From contig CM061140.1 of the NCBI GenBank assembly GCA_030789695.1, positions 175,174,319 to 175,238,318 of the forward strand: DNA of 64,000 nucleotides, read 5' to 3'. Made by a program: the position numbers and the translations under genes. The notes beneath the pieces were generated by a model that searched no databases, was not told the DNA's origin, and was given only the letters and a program-made list of their open reading frames with translations. Below are positions 19,897-30,700 of the stretch, one piece after another (within the stretch, counting starts at the first letter, position 1; every line of letters begins with the position of its first letter). Source of the stretch: Scilla litardierei (Eukaryota > Streptophyta > Magnoliopsida > Asparagales > Asparagaceae).

Positions 19897-21286
19897 AACC
19901 TCTGGGACAGGGCCAACCCTAGCCACCCAAACCAGAGAAGGGCACGGGCCGGGCTACGCGCCCGCTCCCCCCCTCCAGACCTCTGGGGCAGGGCCAACCC
20001 TAGCCACCCAAACCAGAGAAGGGCACGGGCCGGGCTACGCGCCCGCTCCCCCCCTCAAGACCTCTGGGGCAGGGCCAACCCTAGCCACCCAAACCAGAGG
20101 TGGGCACGGGCCGGGCTACGCGCCCGCTCCCCCCCTCAAGACCTCTGGGGCAGGGCCAACCCTAGCCACCCAAACCAGAGGTGGGCACGGGCCGGGCTAC
20201 GCGCCCGCTCCCCCCTCCAGACCTCTGGGGCAGGGCCAACCCTAGCCACCCAAACCAGAGAAGGGCACGGGCCGGGCTACGCGCCCGCTCCCCCCTCCAG
20301 ACCTCTGGGCAGGGCCAACCCTAGCCACCCAAACCAGAGAAGGGCACGGGCCGGGCTACGCGCCCGCTCCCCCCCTCAAGACCTCTGGGGCAGGGCCAAC
20401 CCTAGCCACCCAAACCAGAGAAGGGCACGGGCCGGGCTACGCGCCCGCTCCCCCCCTCAAGACCTCTGGGGCAGGGCCAACCCTAGCCACCCAAACCAGA
20501 GAAGGGCACGGGCCGGGCTACGCGTCCGCTCCCCCCCTCAAGACCTCTGGGGCAGGGCCAACCCTAGCCACCCAAACCAGAGAAGGGCACGGGCCGGGCT
20601 ACGCGCCCGCTCCCCCCTCCAGACCTCTGGGGCAGTGCCAACCCTAGCCACCCAAACTAGAGAAGGGCACGGGCCGGGCTACGCACCCGCTCCCCCCCTC
20701 CAGACCTCTGGGGCAGGGCCAACCCTAGCCACCCAAACCAGAGAAGGGCACGGGCCGGGCTACGCGCCCGCTCCCCCCCTCAAGACCTCTGGGGCCGGGC
20801 CAACACTAGCCACCCAAACAAGAGAAGGGCACGGGCCGGGCTACGCGCCCGCTCCCCCCTCAAGACCTCTGGGGCAGGGCCAACCCTAGCCACCCAAACC
20901 AGAGAAGGGCACGGGCCGGGCTACGCGCCCGCTCCCCCCCTCAAGACCTCTGGGGCAGGGCCAACCCTAGCCACCCAAACCAGAGAAGGGCACAGGCCGG
21001 GCTACGCGCCCGCTCCCCCCCTCCAGACCTCTGGGGCAGGGCCAACCCTAGCCACCCAAACCAGAGAAGGGCACGGGCCGGGCTACGCGCCCGCTCCCCC
21101 CCTCCAGACCTCTGGGGCAGGGCCAACCCTAGCCACCCAAACCAGAGAAGGGCACGGGCCGGGCTACGCGCCCGCTCCCCCCCTCAAGACCTCTGGGGCA
21201 GGGCCAACCCTAGCCACCCAAACCAGAGAAGGGCACGGGCCGGGCTACGCGCCCGCTCCCCCCCTCCAGACCTCTGGGGCAGGGCC
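19897..21286 (+). repeat. 81-bp tandem array in the 3' region of element B
   Basis: About 17-18 units of 79-83 bp, mostly 81, each with GACCTCTGGGGCAGGGCCAA, CACCCAAACCAGAGAAGGGC and CGGGCTACGCGCCCGCTCCC. Units differ by small indels in the C-run and by rare substitutions. The reverse complement of the array in element C (52741-54372) carries related words (ACCCAAACCGGAGAAGGGC, GCTACGCGCTCGCTCCC). Being 27 codons long without stops, the repeat makes long meaningless ORFs. It ends abruptly at 21286, where element D starts. Confidence 0.95.
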
Positions 21287-22505
21287 TGTAGAGGAATATG
21301 CCCTCGGATCATTTGTATTTGATGCAAATGATAATTTAAGCTTAGATAGGGACTATTTTGCATTTGATGCAAAAGAGATTAAATGTGTCTTAAATTGTTT
21401 AAGACTACATTTAATTAAATAAACGCGTTGAAAAGGATACCTAGATGACGGGATCGTCCCGCTCTAAACGCAGGTTCAAACCGCGTCAAAAACGGAGTCC
21501 AAATGCACAAGTTATAGCCAAAACAAGTCAACCCAAACTGTTGGGCTGAAACCAGCGAAAATGAAGGCCCACCAAGCCCAAATTTTCTGGTTAGGGTTTT
21601 TTGAAACCTGGGATTTTCTTGACTGCTACATTTCTAAGAGAAGCATGACTTTTGGCTAACTTTGGACAATTGTTTGAAGGGTCAAACGGACTCGGATTGA
21701 CGAGCCGTTTTTTCCTACGCGTTCACCGTTGAACACCCTTCGAATTGATAGGTTGTATCAATCATGAAGCTCAACGGTGAGTGAGTTAAAATTCACGGAA
21801 GTTTGCACTTTGTGAAGTGCAAACTAACTTGATTTTGATTAACTCAAATTAATAGTCCCACATCGGATTTTGAGAAAGGGGAGTAGTTAGCCCCTTATAT
21901 AAATAGGGGTCTGCTCTCCTCCTCAAAACTCGTCCCAAGCTCTAGATCTGAGCGGCTCTCGTAAATGTTGGAGCACGCACGGATCTAGGCTAAAATAAAT
22001 ATTCTCTATCTCTCTATAAATTTCTGCCTTACTCTTGAGGGCTTTAGCAAAGCCGCAACGGAGTTCGGATTCAGATCCGAAATCTAGGCGAAGGTTTCAC
22101 TCGCGTGAAACTTTCTTCCGCGCGTGGTTGGCTCGGCGACATGGGATTGATCGCCTCGGGATGCGGAGCGGTTCGAGGAGCAGTTCGGGGAGCGGTTCAA
22201 GGAGCGGCTCGGCGTGGGACGGGAGCAGCTCGGAAGACGGTGCGGAACATCTCGCATGCCCCAGGGTTGAGATTCCGGGTATGTGTTTAAGTTTTCATTT
22301 AATTATTCGCAGTAGTTAGATCCCTCTTGGGGTGGTCAGATCCACACCAAGTTGGCAGAGATCCTGGCTAACAGGGTCTGGTTCCTTAGGGTTGCATGTT
22401 AATTAGATTAACATAAAATCTTTCCGCTGCATTTCTGTCTATGTTCCGTCCGACTTAGGACGGGACTAGAGTTTTTGTGCCCTAAGGGTCCCAGAAAACC
22501 CAGCA
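21287..22505 (+). mobile_element. 5' LTR of Copia-like element D
   Basis: Starts TGTAGAGGAATATGCCC in the B array and ends CCCAGCA before a Met-type primer binding site. 1219 bp. A promoter block at 21855-21905 has GTCCCACATCG followed 30 bp later by TATATAAATA. U5 has the usual Copia-like GTGCCCTAAGGGTCC. The partner LTR would be 36501-37141, but only its first bases look alike, so the pairing is uncertain. Confidence 0.7.
21855..21905 (+). promoter_or_regulatory. USE-like element plus TATA box in LTR D
   Basis: GTCCCACATCG (21855-21865) equals the plant snRNA upstream sequence element consensus RTCCCACATCG. TATATAAATA follows at 21896-21905, with 30 bp between them, near the spacing used by Pol II snRNA genes. 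Confidence 0.6.
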
Positions 22506-22506
22506 T

Positions 22507-22518
22507 TGGTATCAAAGC
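22507..22518 (+). other. Primer binding site of element D
   Basis: TGGTATCAAAGC, one base different from the initiator-Met site TGGTATCAGAGC normal for plant Copia elements, 1 nt after the LTR end. Confidence 0.8.
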
Positions 22519-22559
22519 CATCTCTGTATGCTGATCTAGGACTGCGAATTTATTATTTG

Positions 22560-23075
22560 AATGCTTTTACAGAAAAATGTTTTCTTTAAATTTATGCGAT
22601 AAATTTAAATTTTTTTTTGCTTAAAAATTTTATATGATAAATTTTAAACATGAAAGTTTTAAAATTGAATTTTTAAATTTATGTGATAAATTTTAAAATT
22701 GTTTTAAAGCTTTAAAACTTTATGCGATAAGTTTAAAATGTTGTTTAAAATTTTATGTGATAAATTTTGAACATGGAATTTTTTAAATGATGTTTTAAAT
22801 TTATAAGATATTTTTAAAAACTGATTTTAAAAGTTTAAAATTTTTATGCGATAAATATTTTAAAGTAGCATGCAAATGTTATAATTTTTAAACAAGCTTT
22901 TACTTTATGAGATAAAATAAAATGTTTTAAAAATCGTATTTTTAAATTTAAATGTTAAATTTAAGTATGCGTGCTAAAATTGTTTATGCGATAAACTTTA
23001 GTCTATTTAATTGTTAAATAGTTGTACACTTTTTATGCGATAAAATTTGTGTGGAAATTTGTGTGGAAGAAATTT
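22560..23075. repeat. AT-rich degenerate repeat of a TTTATGCGATAAATTT word
   Basis: The phrase TTTATGYGATAAA recurs about ten times, spaced roughly 30-60 bp apart, between runs of TTTTAAA. No coding sequence is seen. It lies in the leader of element D, where gag would be expected. Confidence 0.7.
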
Positions 23076-23163
23076 TATGGCTCAACTTTTTTTAGAGCGA
23101 ATTGCTGATAACGTGTTGAGAAATAGATTGGAAGAAGTGTGTAAACTAATCTCTAAAATCAAG

Positions 23164-23310
23164 AGTAGCCATGGCATAAGCCATGGCTCTCTATATATTC
23201 ATTCACCTTTGAAGTCCAAGTGACTCCCCACTAAGTTAGTGGGGAGTAAATGGTGAGATGATGAGGGGAGGGAGGCCAAAAGCCTCTCTCAACTCACAAG
23301 TGTAAATTTT
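23164..23310. repeat. Second copy of the dispersed repeat seen at 11822-12036
   Basis: Word order as given for the first copy. An inverted pair CTCCCCACTAA...TTAGTGGGGAG at about 23224-23249 can form a hairpin. Confidence 0.45.
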
Positions 23311-23844
23311 TAATGGCTATGTCTTCTTGTCCCTTATTTGATAACACAAGACAACCCTTTAGGTTAGCCATTAAATAATGATTAAAATTTATTACTTGAA
23401 TTTTAATGACATGCTGTGTTTTAATAAACCATTAACAACACTTCAAGACCTAATTCCTGATTAGGGTAGTCCCTTTAATGAATTTGTAATTCTAATTGTT
23501 ATAATTAATTTTCATTAAAGGACTTCGCTTTTAGCGTTGTTAATAAAATTTATTAAAATCCTAATAATGATTAGGATAGCACGTGAACCTTATAGTTGAT
23601 AAGGACTTAATAAAAGTTATTAAACAAATCCTAAAATTTTGAATTTAAGGATGCAACTAGTTGATAGGATTAATTAGTTGTTAATAAAAGCTGTTTAGTC
23701 TATGGCACACATACAAAAATGACAAGCTTCATTCAATGGACCATGATCCAGTCAATGTGCTTGGCTAAGAGTTCTGGGTCAACCCTTGCTAGTACAAGGG
23801 GCAGTGATCCTGGCTTAGTCAATTCCCTGGCTGTGTTCCACTGG
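23311..23844 (+). other. Noncoding internal part of element D up to the E insertion
   Basis: No ORF of note. It contains the block TTCAATGGACCATGATCCAG / GTCAATGTGCTTGGCTAA, shared with 2018-2145. It ends with ACTGG at 23840-23844, one copy of element E's target duplication. Confidence 0.6.
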
Positions 23845-24430
23845 TGTAACGGTACGTTTTCGTTGTACTTCGTTCGTGCACGTGCTTTTGGCCGTGCACG
23901 TGTTTATTTTAGACTTTATTTGATTGTGAACACTTTTGTGTGATATGCCGTTGCGAACGTCTCGGAGAGTATTAAATAGTGGCACTAATTTGGAACGACG
24001 TTTCTCGAGTCGTTTTTCCACAATTTGAACTCACTCGATGAGACGTGACGACTTTCACTTTTGACGGGAGACGTTTCTATTTTTAGTTTCGTCGTCCGAC
24101 GTCAAATTTGAGATCCGTCTTCTTAGTTAGCTCACATTCGTCGCCACGATCACAACGATATTTATTTTATAATTTTTGGAGTTTATTTGACCACTTTTAT
24201 AATTTTTACAAGTTTTATATTATTTTTAATAATTTATTTTTAAATTAATTTCGGCCAAATAAAATTTATTTGAGTTTAAAACGTTTTAAAGAATTTTTGA
24301 GCCAATTTCCAGCTCATTTGGACCTGGTCAAATCCTAGATTGGGTTGGAGAAGTTTAAATTCAAATTTCAAATCTTTTTGAATTCTAATCCTATTAGATT
24401 TAGCCCTAGACCAAGTCAACCCACCTATAC

Positions 24431-24438
24431 TATATAAG
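24431..24438 (+). promoter_or_regulatory. TATA box of element E 5' LTR
   Basis: TATATAAG, repeated at 31705-31712 in the 3' LTR. Confidence 0.7.
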
Positions 24439-25953
24439 CAACCCCTAGCAAGTCCTATTTTCCAAAGAAATTAGCCCTAGCCTCTTCCAAACTCATTTTG
24501 GACGTTGCGACGAATCGTCGCAACGTTGCGACGTTCAGCCCCGTACGACCGAGGAAAACAGCTCCGTTCGCCCGCTCAGACCGAGGCCCAACCCCGCAAT
24601 CTCGCCGCTCCGCACCGCTGCCATCGACCCCCGTCCGTTCCCCCGCTTGACCGAGAGGAGCTCTCGGTCTGACCGGTCGCCCCGCTCCGCACCGACGGCC
24701 ACTTGTCGCAACCCCGCATCCGTCGCACCACTTGCCTCCGTGGGCCCCCCAAGTTCTTCAGAGCTATTGTGGGTTCCCCAAAGGTCCCTAGGACTACTGT
24801 GGGCCCCACTTTGGTACGTTCTCTTCGACGACTTGCCGCGTACGACGTCGTCGCACGTCGTAGCCCGTCGTCGCACGTACGAGCTTTGGAATCTGGAATC
24901 GTCGCCCGGGATATTTTCTCTGAATTTCCAGCGAGGAATCTAATTGGAATCTGGACGTGGAGCGCGATCTTATTATTCCAACCCCCGGCGTCGCTACCCG
25001 ACGCCGGTGTAGCTCTCGCGTCGTGTTGAGGTAACGTTTTGCACCCCTAGGACCCCCAACCCAATTGCATGCTAATCAAGACTAAAAATCAGTATTTTAA
25101 AGTATTTTTAAATGTTTTAGAATCACTAATCAAGATTAATAAAACGGATGTAGGCCGGTGGACTTGTGCACGTAGGAATCGTGACTTTGGACTCGTTGGA
25201 CGGTGTTTTCTTGACGTGATAGTTACAGGCAAGTGAAACTTGCCAACTCTTGTGTAGGGCCATGTTTTTAGGCCACTTACTTGCTTTTAGCGTAAAAGAG
25301 ACTAGTCAGTGAAATGATAGCTGGCTAGACGCCTACTTGATCTAGTTTGACAACGAAACTAGATCCGTCACCTAAATAATCTAGCTTGACAACGAAGCTA
25401 GATCCAACCCTTAAATTGGTCATTCATGCATGCTAAACTGTCACGTTTACTTTTCTTACCTGTACGCTTTACTACTTGCCATGCCATGTCATCCATGCAT
25501 TGAATGTTGCATCGTAGCACACGCTACAATACTGTCCTCGTACTACTTGTCCGGCTAGGTGCACCCCTACGCCATACTTGTTTATACACTTCCTGGCTCG
25601 TGGACCAGAAGCGGGCCTCATGTGTTGGCCAGAAACCAATGCCCGATACACGTGGAGGGGTAGGGATAAACGGTTACTTGAGCTTAGGAGTTGGCCCGCG
25701 CAGCCACTCTAGCCAAAAGACGGAATCTCTGTGCACGAGGTGCTTACTTTACTTGTCGTGTACTCGTCTTGTGAATGTCATGCCATGCTCGTACTTTACT
25801 TTACTTTACTTGACCTGTTGCACCCATTACTTTAACTGCCATGTCATTGCATCATGCTAGAACTTTTAGGTTGCTCTTACTTGTACTTTCAGTTTCACTT
25901 GCACAAGTCTTTTAGACTTGCTGACATGTGCCCCTTGCTCTTTTGGGTGCCAC

Positions 25954-26061
25954 ATGTTAGACCCCGAGCTAGAGACAGTTGCTGAGGACGAGGTGTTTGC
26001 TGACACTGAGCCCGAGCCTACGTTCGTCGAGGAGTTCGAGGACACCGGAGACCAGTCTTAG
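25954..26061 (+). CDS. 35-codon acidic ORF in element E 5' LTR
   Basis: ATG 25954 to TAG 26061, 35 aa, with 14 Asp/Glu and no Lys/Arg. It includes DEVFADTEPEPTF and ends EDTGDQS. It lies downstream of the TATA box, so in the leader of the genomic RNA. Same length and 57 percent identity to the ORF at 7118-7225. No domain is recognised. Many other AUGs precede it, so efficient translation is doubtful. Confidence 0.4.
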   Translation: MLDPELETVAEDEVFADTEPEPTFVEEFEDTGDQS

Positions 26062-26403
26062 AGACTGATTTTACTTGCTTTTGCTTTAGGTTGCTGTTAG
26101 ATGTCGGTGCTTGCACCTTTTCTTTGTTTTCGTACTTTGTACTTTTGTTGGCCATGCTGGGCCTCTTTTAGACTCTTTTATTTTAGCCTGGTGGCTTTTC
26201 TGCGTTGTTGAGATTTATTATTATGGATATTCTGAGATGTTCTTTTTGTCTCTTTCGTTATTATTATTTTTGTTTCGTTTCGCGTTGCAAGGACCTGCAG
26301 TTTAAAGTGATTGACGCTTATCGGACTTGCGGCTTTGTAGCTTCAAGTCTGAGCGGACCTTCTCACGCTTCGCCTCCACGTTTTTGGGAAGCGGGGCGTG
26401 ACA

Positions 26404-26552
26404 GGTTTTGTTGGTGGCCCATGCAGGTCCTCTTCTTGCGATTGCGAACTAACGGAACAACGATAATAAACGGAATATCCATTAAATAAATAGCAACATC
26501 CAAGTCATTAAGCTATGAGTCTAATTTGTTTGTTCGTTTTCTATGTCCTTAG
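26404..26552 (+). other. Element E leader with atypical primer-binding region
   Basis: The LTR is followed by GGTTTTGTTGGTGGCCCATG and CAGGTCC, not by the usual TGGTATCAGAGC. The same CCATGCAGGTCC block follows LTR A on the minus strand, so it is conserved. TTTTCTATGTCCTTAG directly before the gag ATG looks like a 3' splice site. Confidence 0.5.
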
Positions 26553-27671
26553 ATGGCTGGACGACGACAGACCCGATCTGGCACTGGGCCCAATCGTGCT
26601 GAGGAGCCAGATAGAGAGCCCACCAATGCTGAGATCATGAGGATGATGCATCAGATGATGCAGGTACAGCAGGGCATGCTCCAGAACACTCAGAGTGCTC
26701 CTCGCCATGAGCCAGGAGCGAAGCAGTTTCGGGAGCTGGGCCCGACGTACTTCGATGGATCTGAGGGACCGATGGCTGCAGAGGAGTGGATCAGAAATAC
26801 CGAGGATAATCTGAAGATGTCGAAGGTCAACCCGGCTGGATGGGTTGATCTGGCAAAGAGGCAGCTGAAGGATAATGCCCGAAACTGGTGGGATGCAGAG
26901 GAGGAGTTGTTGGTGAGCCCTATACCTTGGGCTACTTTCAAGTCTAGATTCGATGAGGAGTACTTTCCGAAGGCTGCTAGGAGGGAGATGTTGCAGCGCT
27001 TCATTGAGCTGAAGCAGGGGAGTCTGACGGTGGACCAGTACCACCAGGAGTTTACTAGATTGAGTCGCTTCGCGCCGAAGATGGTAGAGGATGCTGAGGA
27101 GAAGGCTCAGAAGTTACTGCAGGGTCTTTCTCTAGACTTGCAGAGTCTGGTGTCTACGTCGGACATGGAGTCATATCAGAAGTTGCTGGTAGCTGCTCGG
27201 AGACAGGAGAAGATTGCGAAGCAGAAGAGAGGACTGATTTCTGGAGCTGGGAAGAGGCCTATGGAGCAGGTCAGAGGAGTGGTCAGGCCTGGGACTAGGC
27301 CTAATCAGACAGTGCAGTTCAAGAGGCCAGGTGTGCCTCCTGAGAAGACTTGCCATTTCTGTGGCAAGACCGGGCATATCAAGGATCAGTGTAGGAAGAT
27401 GTTGGGACAGTGCCTGATTTGTGGAGACCATACTCATGCTATGAAGGAGTGCCCTAGGTCTAAGGTACCCTGGAGGGATCCCGTTGCAGCACAGCCGTTG
27501 CAGCAGAGAGCACCTGCAGGTCGTGGAGCGCCTCTTCCTCCGCAGAAGAAGGCTTTTCAGCAGGCTGTGCAGCCGAGGATGCAGGCTTACCTGATGACGG
27601 CAGTGGAGAACGAGGCTACGGATGAGGTTATCGCAGGTAATTCTCAAACTAGTTGTTTCCTCCCTAGATAG
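26553..27671 (+). CDS. gag: Element E Gag (capsid-nucleocapsid)
   Basis: 372 aa as read without splicing. The retrotransposon Gag domain spans about residues 55-225 (FRELGPTYFDGSEGPMAAEE, then ARNWWDAEEELL, then ELKQGSLTVDQYHQEFTRLS). Two CCHC zinc knuckles follow, CHFCGKTGHIKDQC (267-280) and CLICGDHTHAMKEC (287-300). The product packages element RNA in cytoplasmic particles. The last residues (after about 361) come from reading into a likely intron whose donor lies at 27637. Unspliced RNA would thus give Gag alone and spliced RNA Gag-Pol. ATG 26553 starts directly after a pyrimidine-rich TTAG. Confidence 0.93.
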   Translation: MAGRRQTRSGTGPNRAEEPDREPTNAEIMRMMHQMMQVQQGMLQNTQSAPRHEPGAKQFRELGPTYFDGSEGPMAAEEWIRNTEDNLKMSKVNPAGWVDLAKRQLKDNARNWWDAEEELLVSPIPWATFKSRFDEEYFPKAARREMLQRFIELKQGSLTVDQYHQEFTRLSRFAPKMVEDAEEKAQKLLQGLSLDLQSLVSTSDMESYQKLLVAARRQEKIAKQKRGLISGAGKRPMEQVRGVVRPGTRPNQTVQFKRPGVPPEKTCHFCGKTGHIKDQCRKMLGQCLICGDHTHAMKECPRSKVPWRDPVAAQPLQQRAPAGRGAPLPPQKKAFQQAVQPRMQAYLMTAVENEATDEVIAGNSQTSCFLPR

Positions 27672-27751
27672 CTTGATTGTTAGATTATGTTTGAATTGAT
27701 TGCATATGAATGTTTGTTAGAATAGGGCTTGATTGTTAGATTATTTGTTAG
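27637..27751 (+). other. Probable 115-nt GT-AG intron between gag and pol of element E
   Basis: Donor GCAG|GTAATTC and acceptor TTATTTGTTAG|GTGTG. Both natural frames close or open inside it: gag stops at 27671 and pol has no ATG before the protease. Removing 27637-27751 leaves one frame of 1470 codons including the stop (4410 nt), joining gag directly to the protease leader found in single-ORF Tekay elements. The intron contains an 18-bp direct repeat (GCTTGATTGTTAGATTAT) near both ends. A donor at the same residue position is present in the related gag at 5742. Confidence 0.7.
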
Positions 27752-30700
27752 GTGTGATTTTGGTGTGCACATTTCCTGCACGAGTCCTCTTTGACTCAGG
27801 TGCATCGATGTGCATTATCTCTCGGAGCTTCGTCGAGAAGCATTCCTTGACGACTTCCTCTCTTCCCAAGAGTTGGAACATCGTCACGGGAAATGGCGTG
27901 ATCTCGGTGCATCGTGGGTGCACTTCTTGCCCTTTGGTGGTCTGTGGACACGAGCTTTACGCTGACTTTATTGTCCACGACATCATCAACTACGATGCCG
28001 TGCTCGGAATGGATTGGCTTGCGAGCTTCTATGCTACGGTCGATTGTCGGAGGAAGAAGGTGGTGTTCGAGATCCCCGGACATTCGGTGTTTGAGTTCAG
28101 TCGAGGTAGCAGTTCGCTTGGCCCTGTCCGATTTCGGGCCAAGCCGGTGGAGCTTGTTGCTATGCAGATGGAGCAGGATAGACCAGCTGTGGTACGTGAA
28201 TTCGACGACATCTTCCCTGAGGAGATGTCTGGGCTGCCACCCGATCGAGCTCTCGAGTTTTCGATCGATCTTATTCCGGGAGCGCAGCCTATTTCGAAGG
28301 CGCCGTATCGGATGGCTCCAGCAGAGTTGGAGGAGTTGCGTAGGCAGCTGGACGAGCTTTTGCAGAAGGGATACATCAACCCTAGTGTGTCTCCGTGGGG
28401 AGCACCGGTGTTGCTGGTGAAGAAGAAGGATGGCTCGCGTCGCATGTGTGTGGATTACCGGGAGCTGAATGCTGTGACTATCAAGAATAAATATCCCCTG
28501 CCGCGGATAGATGACATCTTTGATCAGCTCGGAGGATCGAGGGTGTTCTCTAAATTGGATTTGAGAAGTGGCTACCATCAGCTTAAGGTGAAGAAGGACG
28601 ACATCCCGAAGACAGCGTTCAGGACGAAGTATGGTCACTACGAGTTTGTGGTTATGCCCTTCGGCGTAACCAATGCGCCCGCAGTCTTTATGAACCTGAT
28701 GAATTTGATCTTCTACGATTTTCTAGACAAGTTCGTCGTCATCTTCATTGACGATATTCTGATCTACTCAAAGTCGGAGGAAGAGCATGCCTCGCACTTG
28801 AGGACCGTGTTGGAGATCTTGAGGAAGCATCGTTTGTATGCCAAGTATTCCAAGTGTGAGTTTTGGCTGGATAGAGTTGCCTTTCTCGGGCATGTGGTGT
28901 CTGGTGATGGAATTTCTGTGGATCCCGAGAAGATTGTGGCTATCAGAGAGTGGCCGGTTCCGCAGTCGGCGTCAGAGATTCGGAGTTTCCTGGGACTTGC
29001 AGGCTATTACCGACGATTCATTAAGGACTTTTCTCGGATTGCTGAGCCGATGACCCGACTGACGCGAAAGGATGTGCCTTATGTTTGGTCCGAAGATTGC
29101 GAGAAGGCTTTTGGTATTCTGAAGGAGAGGTTGACGACTGCCCCTGTACTTGCTGTGCCCGATCGGAGTGGAGGATTCGAGATCTTTTGTGATGCTTCTG
29201 GAAAGGGTCTAGGATCTGTGTTGCATCAGCATGGGCATGTGGTTGCGTATGCTTCTCGTCAGCTTAAGGCTCATGAGAAGAACTACCCGACACATGATTT
29301 GGAGTTGGCTGCCGTCGTGTTTGCGCTGAAGATTTGGAGGCACTTCCTGCTGAGTGAGAAAGTGAAGATCTTCACCGATCACAAAAGCTTGAAGTACATC
29401 TTTACGCAGAAGGAGCTCAACATGCGACAGCGTCGATGGTTGGAGCTCATGGCAGACTATGAGATTGACTTACAGTATCACCCTGGCAAGGTGAATGTGG
29501 TTCCGGATGCGCTGAGCAGACTTCCAGCGGTGATGATGTTGACGTCGCAGTGGAGATTGCAGCAGGACTTTTGCGAGACCGGTATCGAGATTATTCTTCC
29601 TGGAGAGACTTCTACGATGATGAGCATGCAGATACAATCGACGATCGTGGATAGGATCAAGGTTGGACAGGCTGGAGATGCTAAGCTGGTGAAGATTCGG
29701 GAGCAGGTGGAAGCCGGTCTGCGGACTGACTTCTTGATTCACGAGGATGGCTCGTTGAGATTTGGAGCCAGGTTGTGTGTGCCGGCTGGAGATATCAAAG
29801 AGGAATTATTGGTCGAGGCACACAGTTCGCCGTATTCTGTGCATCCTGGTGGGACCAAGATGTACAAGGATCTTCGTCTGAACTTTTGGTGGCATGGTAT
29901 GAAGAGGAGTGTGGCTCGGAGTGTAGCCAAGTGTTTGGTCTGCCAACAAGTAAAGGCGGAGCATCAGCGTACGGCAGGGTTGCTACAACCGCTTCCGATT
30001 CCGGAGTGGAAGTGGCAGCACATCACTATGGATTTCGTGACTGGACTACCTCGGAGTCCGAAGCAGAACGACGCGATTTGGGTGATCGTAGACCGATTGA
30101 CCAAATCCGCGCACTTTATTCCCTTCCGAGTAGGACAGTCTACCGAGACGCTAGCGAGGAGATACATGGAGGAGATCGTACGACTTCACGGAGTCCCCGT
30201 GAGTATCGTGTCGGACAGAGACACGAGATTCACATCTCAGTTTTGGCAGAGTCTGCAGAAGAGCTTGGGTACGAGTCTGAGTTTCAGCACGGCGTACCAC
30301 CCGCAGACGGATGGCCAGTCCGAGAGGACGATTCAGATCTTGGAGGATATGTTGCGAGCTTGCATGTTGGACTTTAAGGGATCTTGGGAGGATCATCTCC
30401 ATCACGTTGAGTTTGCCTACAATAACAGCTACCAGGCGAGTATTGGAATGACGCCTTTCGCCGCGCTATATGGAAAGAAATGTCGATCGCCACTGAGCTG
30501 GGATGACGTTGGAGATCGGGAGCTGTTAGGACCGGAGATGATCGTGGAGGCCGTGGATGTGGTGAGGAATATTCGAGAGAAGCTGAGGATTGCGCAGGAC
30601 CGTTTCAAGCATTGGGCAGATGCTAAACGGAGGCCCTTGGAGTTTCAGCCTGGCGATCATGTCTTTCTGAAGATTTCTCCGAACCGCGGAGTTATTCGAT

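Larger units (their letters stand above)
23845..26403 (+). repeat. 5' LTR of element E
   Basis: U3 runs to a TATA box at 24431-24438. The transcribed part is therefore about 1.9 kb, unusually long, with a GC-rich block (24530-25030) and a 12-bp-arm palindrome at 24502-24526. Long ORFs in the block have no known domain and are the same in the 3' LTR. Confidence 0.96.

Noticed and set aside
19676..20889. Long ORFs (189 and 344 codons) over the B array
   Set aside because: The 81-bp unit is 27 codons without stops, so the ORFs only reflect repetition.
25504..25860. 118-codon ORF in the E 5' LTR, also at 32778-33134
   Set aside because: No domain, no likeness to the solo LTR or LTR A at the protein level; LTR noise.
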